Both the position numbers and the translations under genes were made by a program. A DNA stretch of 64,000 nucleotides from Xanthocytophaga flava. GTDB taxonomy: Bacteria > Bacteroidota > Bacteroidia > Cytophagales > 172606-1. Of this stretch, positions 62,041 through 64,000 are shown one piece after another; position 1 is the first letter of the stretch, and each line of letters starts with the position of its first letter. Below the pieces are notes generated by a model. That model made no database searches. It was not told the origin of the DNA and saw nothing but the letters and a program-made list of their open reading frames with translations. Location: contig JASJOS010000002.1 of assembly GCA_030068525.1 (NCBI GenBank), positions 372,001-436,000 on the forward strand, given 5' to 3'.

Positions 62041-62556
62041 TTAGTATTAGCGATAACGTATACAAAAATCACATATCAACGATAACTATGTGGTTTGTAT
62101 GTCGGTGAAACTTACAAATTTTAATTTACTTAATGAATCAATAGCTGTCAATTGTCTGGAAATATCGGGTAGACGAATGGATGTATGTTTTCATTCCAAG
62201 ATTGATTGGTTAAACAGATAGAATCATATGCCTGAATCCTTCTGACTCAACCCTATCAGAAATTTAAATTAATTATTCACTCATCTATTGCATGACTATA
62301 ATTTTTAATTTAACTTTGAAATGCAAAGTACTTTTTATAGCTTGCTTTAACTAAGCTGAAGTATGCTTCCGGAGGATATTTTACTTTTTCATTTTTGTTG
62401 ATTGTAGTTTGGACAATAGTAAGGGAGAAGTGATTGCAAAACCAGTTTATTACAGCAACTGAGTAGGTGACAGGTACTTATCTGTTATAAGAAAGTGATA
62501 AGGATTATAGATTCACAAAACAACTATTACTCCATTTCAATTTACTACACTGTGTT
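62041..62556. other. Gene-free divergent intergenic region
   Basis: About 515 bp of A+T-rich DNA between divergent genes. No promoter match, repeat or RNA gene recognised. Confidence 0.45.
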
Positions 62557-63801
62557 ATGAAAAATGAAATTCTATCAAATCTGGACAATCCTGGAAAGCT
62601 TGAAAGGCTATACAGGGAAGACAAACTAACATTTAAGCGTGAATTTAGCGCTTTGTATCCTGAGATTAAAGACAATCTCCTGATTACCTTCTGGAAGGAG
62701 CGACTAGCACCTGCCAGCGAAGAAATTTCCTGGGGAAGTTCCAAAGACTTGCTATTTGTCATTATAGTTTCTCTGGTGGCTGGTATAATTGCAAAAATTC
62801 CGGCAATGTTTCAGATTGATGAGGAATGGTTTTATCCCCGAAATATTGGTTTTATTATTTTTCCAGCATTGGCAGCTTACTTTGCATGGAAAAATAACTT
62901 ATCTGCTGGCAAAATTCTAGGTATAGTGGGGACAATGCTAGCTGGTTTGATCTTCATCAATTCTCTTCCGGGTATTGTGGATGAAAGCGATACCTTACTT
63001 TTATCCTGTATTCATTTAGGCTTATTTTTATGGTCGATTTTAGGCTTTGCCTTTGTTGGTCAAATACAAAATGATGATGAGAAGCGACTTCGTTATCTAA
63101 AGTATAATGGTGATCTGGTCGTTATTACAACGCTTATTGTGATTGCTGGTATTATTATGACTGGAGTCACTATCGGTCTTTTCTCACTGATTGGTCTAAA
63201 GATTGAAAAGTTTTATTTTGAGTATGTGGTAGTTTTTGGACTTCCGGCTGCACCTATTGTAGGTACCTACCTTATTCAGGCTAATCCGCAACTGGTAGGG
63301 AAAGTTTCTCCTGTAATTGCTAAGATATTCAGTCCTCTGGTATTGGTAATGCTGGTAATTTACCTGATTGCTATGATCTACTCGGGGAAAGATCCATACA
63401 ATGATCGGGAGTTTTTGCTGGTTTTTAATGCGTTGTTAATTGGTGTTATGGCAATTATTTTCTTTTCTGTTGCAGAAACATCCAGAACTAAAAATCAGGT
63501 AGAAATATGGATTCTCCTATTATTATCTGTGGTGACTATAGTGGTTAATGGCATTGCATTGTCCGCCATTCTGTTTCGAATTTCAGAATGGGGAATTACT
63601 CCCAACAGAGCAGCAGTTCTGGGTGGTAATGTGCTGATCTTAGTAAATCTTCTGTTGGTAGCTGTGAATCTTTTTAAAGCTATGTCTAAGAAAGGGGATA
63701 TAAACGGAGTTGGAAAAGCCATTGCCTTCTACTTACCTGTTTACTGTGTATGGACAGTGGTTGTGACATTTATTTTCCCATTGGCATTTGGTTTTAAATA
63801 G
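62557..63801 (+). CDS. Polytopic membrane protein (DUF4153-like)
   Basis: A 414-residue protein: a soluble N-terminal segment (about 1-60) and about ten membrane helices. The last third has FRISEWGITPNRAAVLGGNVLILVNL, resembling the DUF4153 pattern in which a GIT-NR motif begins a late helix. Function unknown; a transporter-like or membrane-remodelling role is possible. A terminator follows about 100 bp later. Confidence 0.7.
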   Translation: MKNEILSNLDNPGKLERLYREDKLTFKREFSALYPEIKDNLLITFWKERLAPASEEISWGSSKDLLFVIIVSLVAGIIAKIPAMFQIDEEWFYPRNIGFIIFPALAAYFAWKNNLSAGKILGIVGTMLAGLIFINSLPGIVDESDTLLLSCIHLGLFLWSILGFAFVGQIQNDDEKRLRYLKYNGDLVVITTLIVIAGIIMTGVTIGLFSLIGLKIEKFYFEYVVVFGLPAAPIVGTYLIQANPQLVGKVSPVIAKIFSPLVLVMLVIYLIAMIYSGKDPYNDREFLLVFNALLIGVMAIIFFSVAETSRTKNQVEIWILLLLSVVTIVVNGIALSAILFRISEWGITPNRAAVLGGNVLILVNLLLVAVNLFKAMSKKGDINGVGKAIAFYLPVYCVWTVVVTFIFPLAFGFK

Positions 63802-63903
63802 AGGGAGACCGGAGGCCAAAAGAAATGGTCATTGAGATACTACTCTATGGCGATATAAATATCTTCTGGTTTTATTTAAGTATCTACTACAACTATAGCT
63901 CTC

Positions 63904-63932
63904 AGGTCTGGGTTTCGCTCAGACCTTTTTTG
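63904..63932 (+). terminator. Terminator of the DUF4153-like gene
   Basis: AGGTCTG / CAGACCT with a 9-nt loop followed by TTTTTTG. Confidence 0.75.
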
Positions 63933-64000
63933 TTTTATTCTGGAACTAGTTTTTTGGTAAACCATAGCTTATTCTATGTTTTAACAGATACTTCTTCCAT

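Overview
The window looks like a chromosomal segment of a low-G+C member of the Bacteroidota, most likely order Cytophagales. The signs are two SusC/SusD pairs, 7TM-DISM and LytS/LytTR two-component genes, many Bacteroidota-type lipoproteins, few recognisable Shine-Dalgarno sequences, and promoters of the form TTG-N19..21-TAnnTTTG. I found no plasmid, phage, CRISPR array or intact insertion sequence. The organism call is inference from gene content only.

Layout. 1-7 kb: a cut-off membrane protein, a redoxin overlapping a 4'-phosphopantetheinyl transferase, a WD40 protein, DivIVA, FolB, a PhzF-like enzyme with a Crp/Fnr regulator beside it, and a DUF4349 lipoprotein. 7-16 kb: gamma-glutamyltransferase, a MITE-like repeat, a transketolase split into two genes, a Bcp peroxiredoxin, an M23 peptidase, an FAH-family hydrolase, an M48 lipoprotein protease and a small lipoprotein. 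16-27 kb: two consecutive SusD/SusC operons with a shared leader element and no glycan-degrading genes nearby. 27-36 kb: RlmI, a GT-C-like membrane protein, a lipoprotein, cysteine synthase, cytochrome c, ProC and ThrC. 36-46 kb: an orphan 7TM-DISM histidine kinase, a VWA protein with a duplicated C-terminal module, a DUF748 protein, a DUF421 protein, a nitrilase, a histone-deacetylase-like hydrolase and an orphan LytS-type kinase. 46-52 kb: two identical tRNA-Asp genes, each with its own promoter and terminator, flanking a small secreted protein; then an SMI1/KNR4 protein and two tandem lipoproteins that read as closed seven-bladed propellers. 52-61 kb: an accessory oxidoreductase/hydrolase island (RibD-like reductase, cupin, DoxX, two alpha/beta hydrolases, DUF1223, SDR with divergent HxlR) ending in a LytS/LytTR pair. 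61-64 kb: unknown proteins and a polytopic membrane protein.

How the genes work together. Most units are single genes or pairs closed by perfect hairpin terminators. The most interesting regulatory signal is a pair of direct repeats, TGTCTAAC...TGTC with a 21-bp period, found upstream of both doxX (about 53.6 kb) and the epoxide-hydrolase-like gene (about 57.9 kb), with one half-site upstream of the DUF1223 gene. The period fits LytTR-type binding and a LytTR regulator gene lies at 60.2 kb, so this may be a small local regulon. Other candidate control elements are twin palindromes upstream of the Crp/Fnr gene, a 16-bp hairpin that covers the DUF1223 start codon, a palindrome at the start of the orphan LytS kinase, and a 28-bp leader shared by both susC genes.
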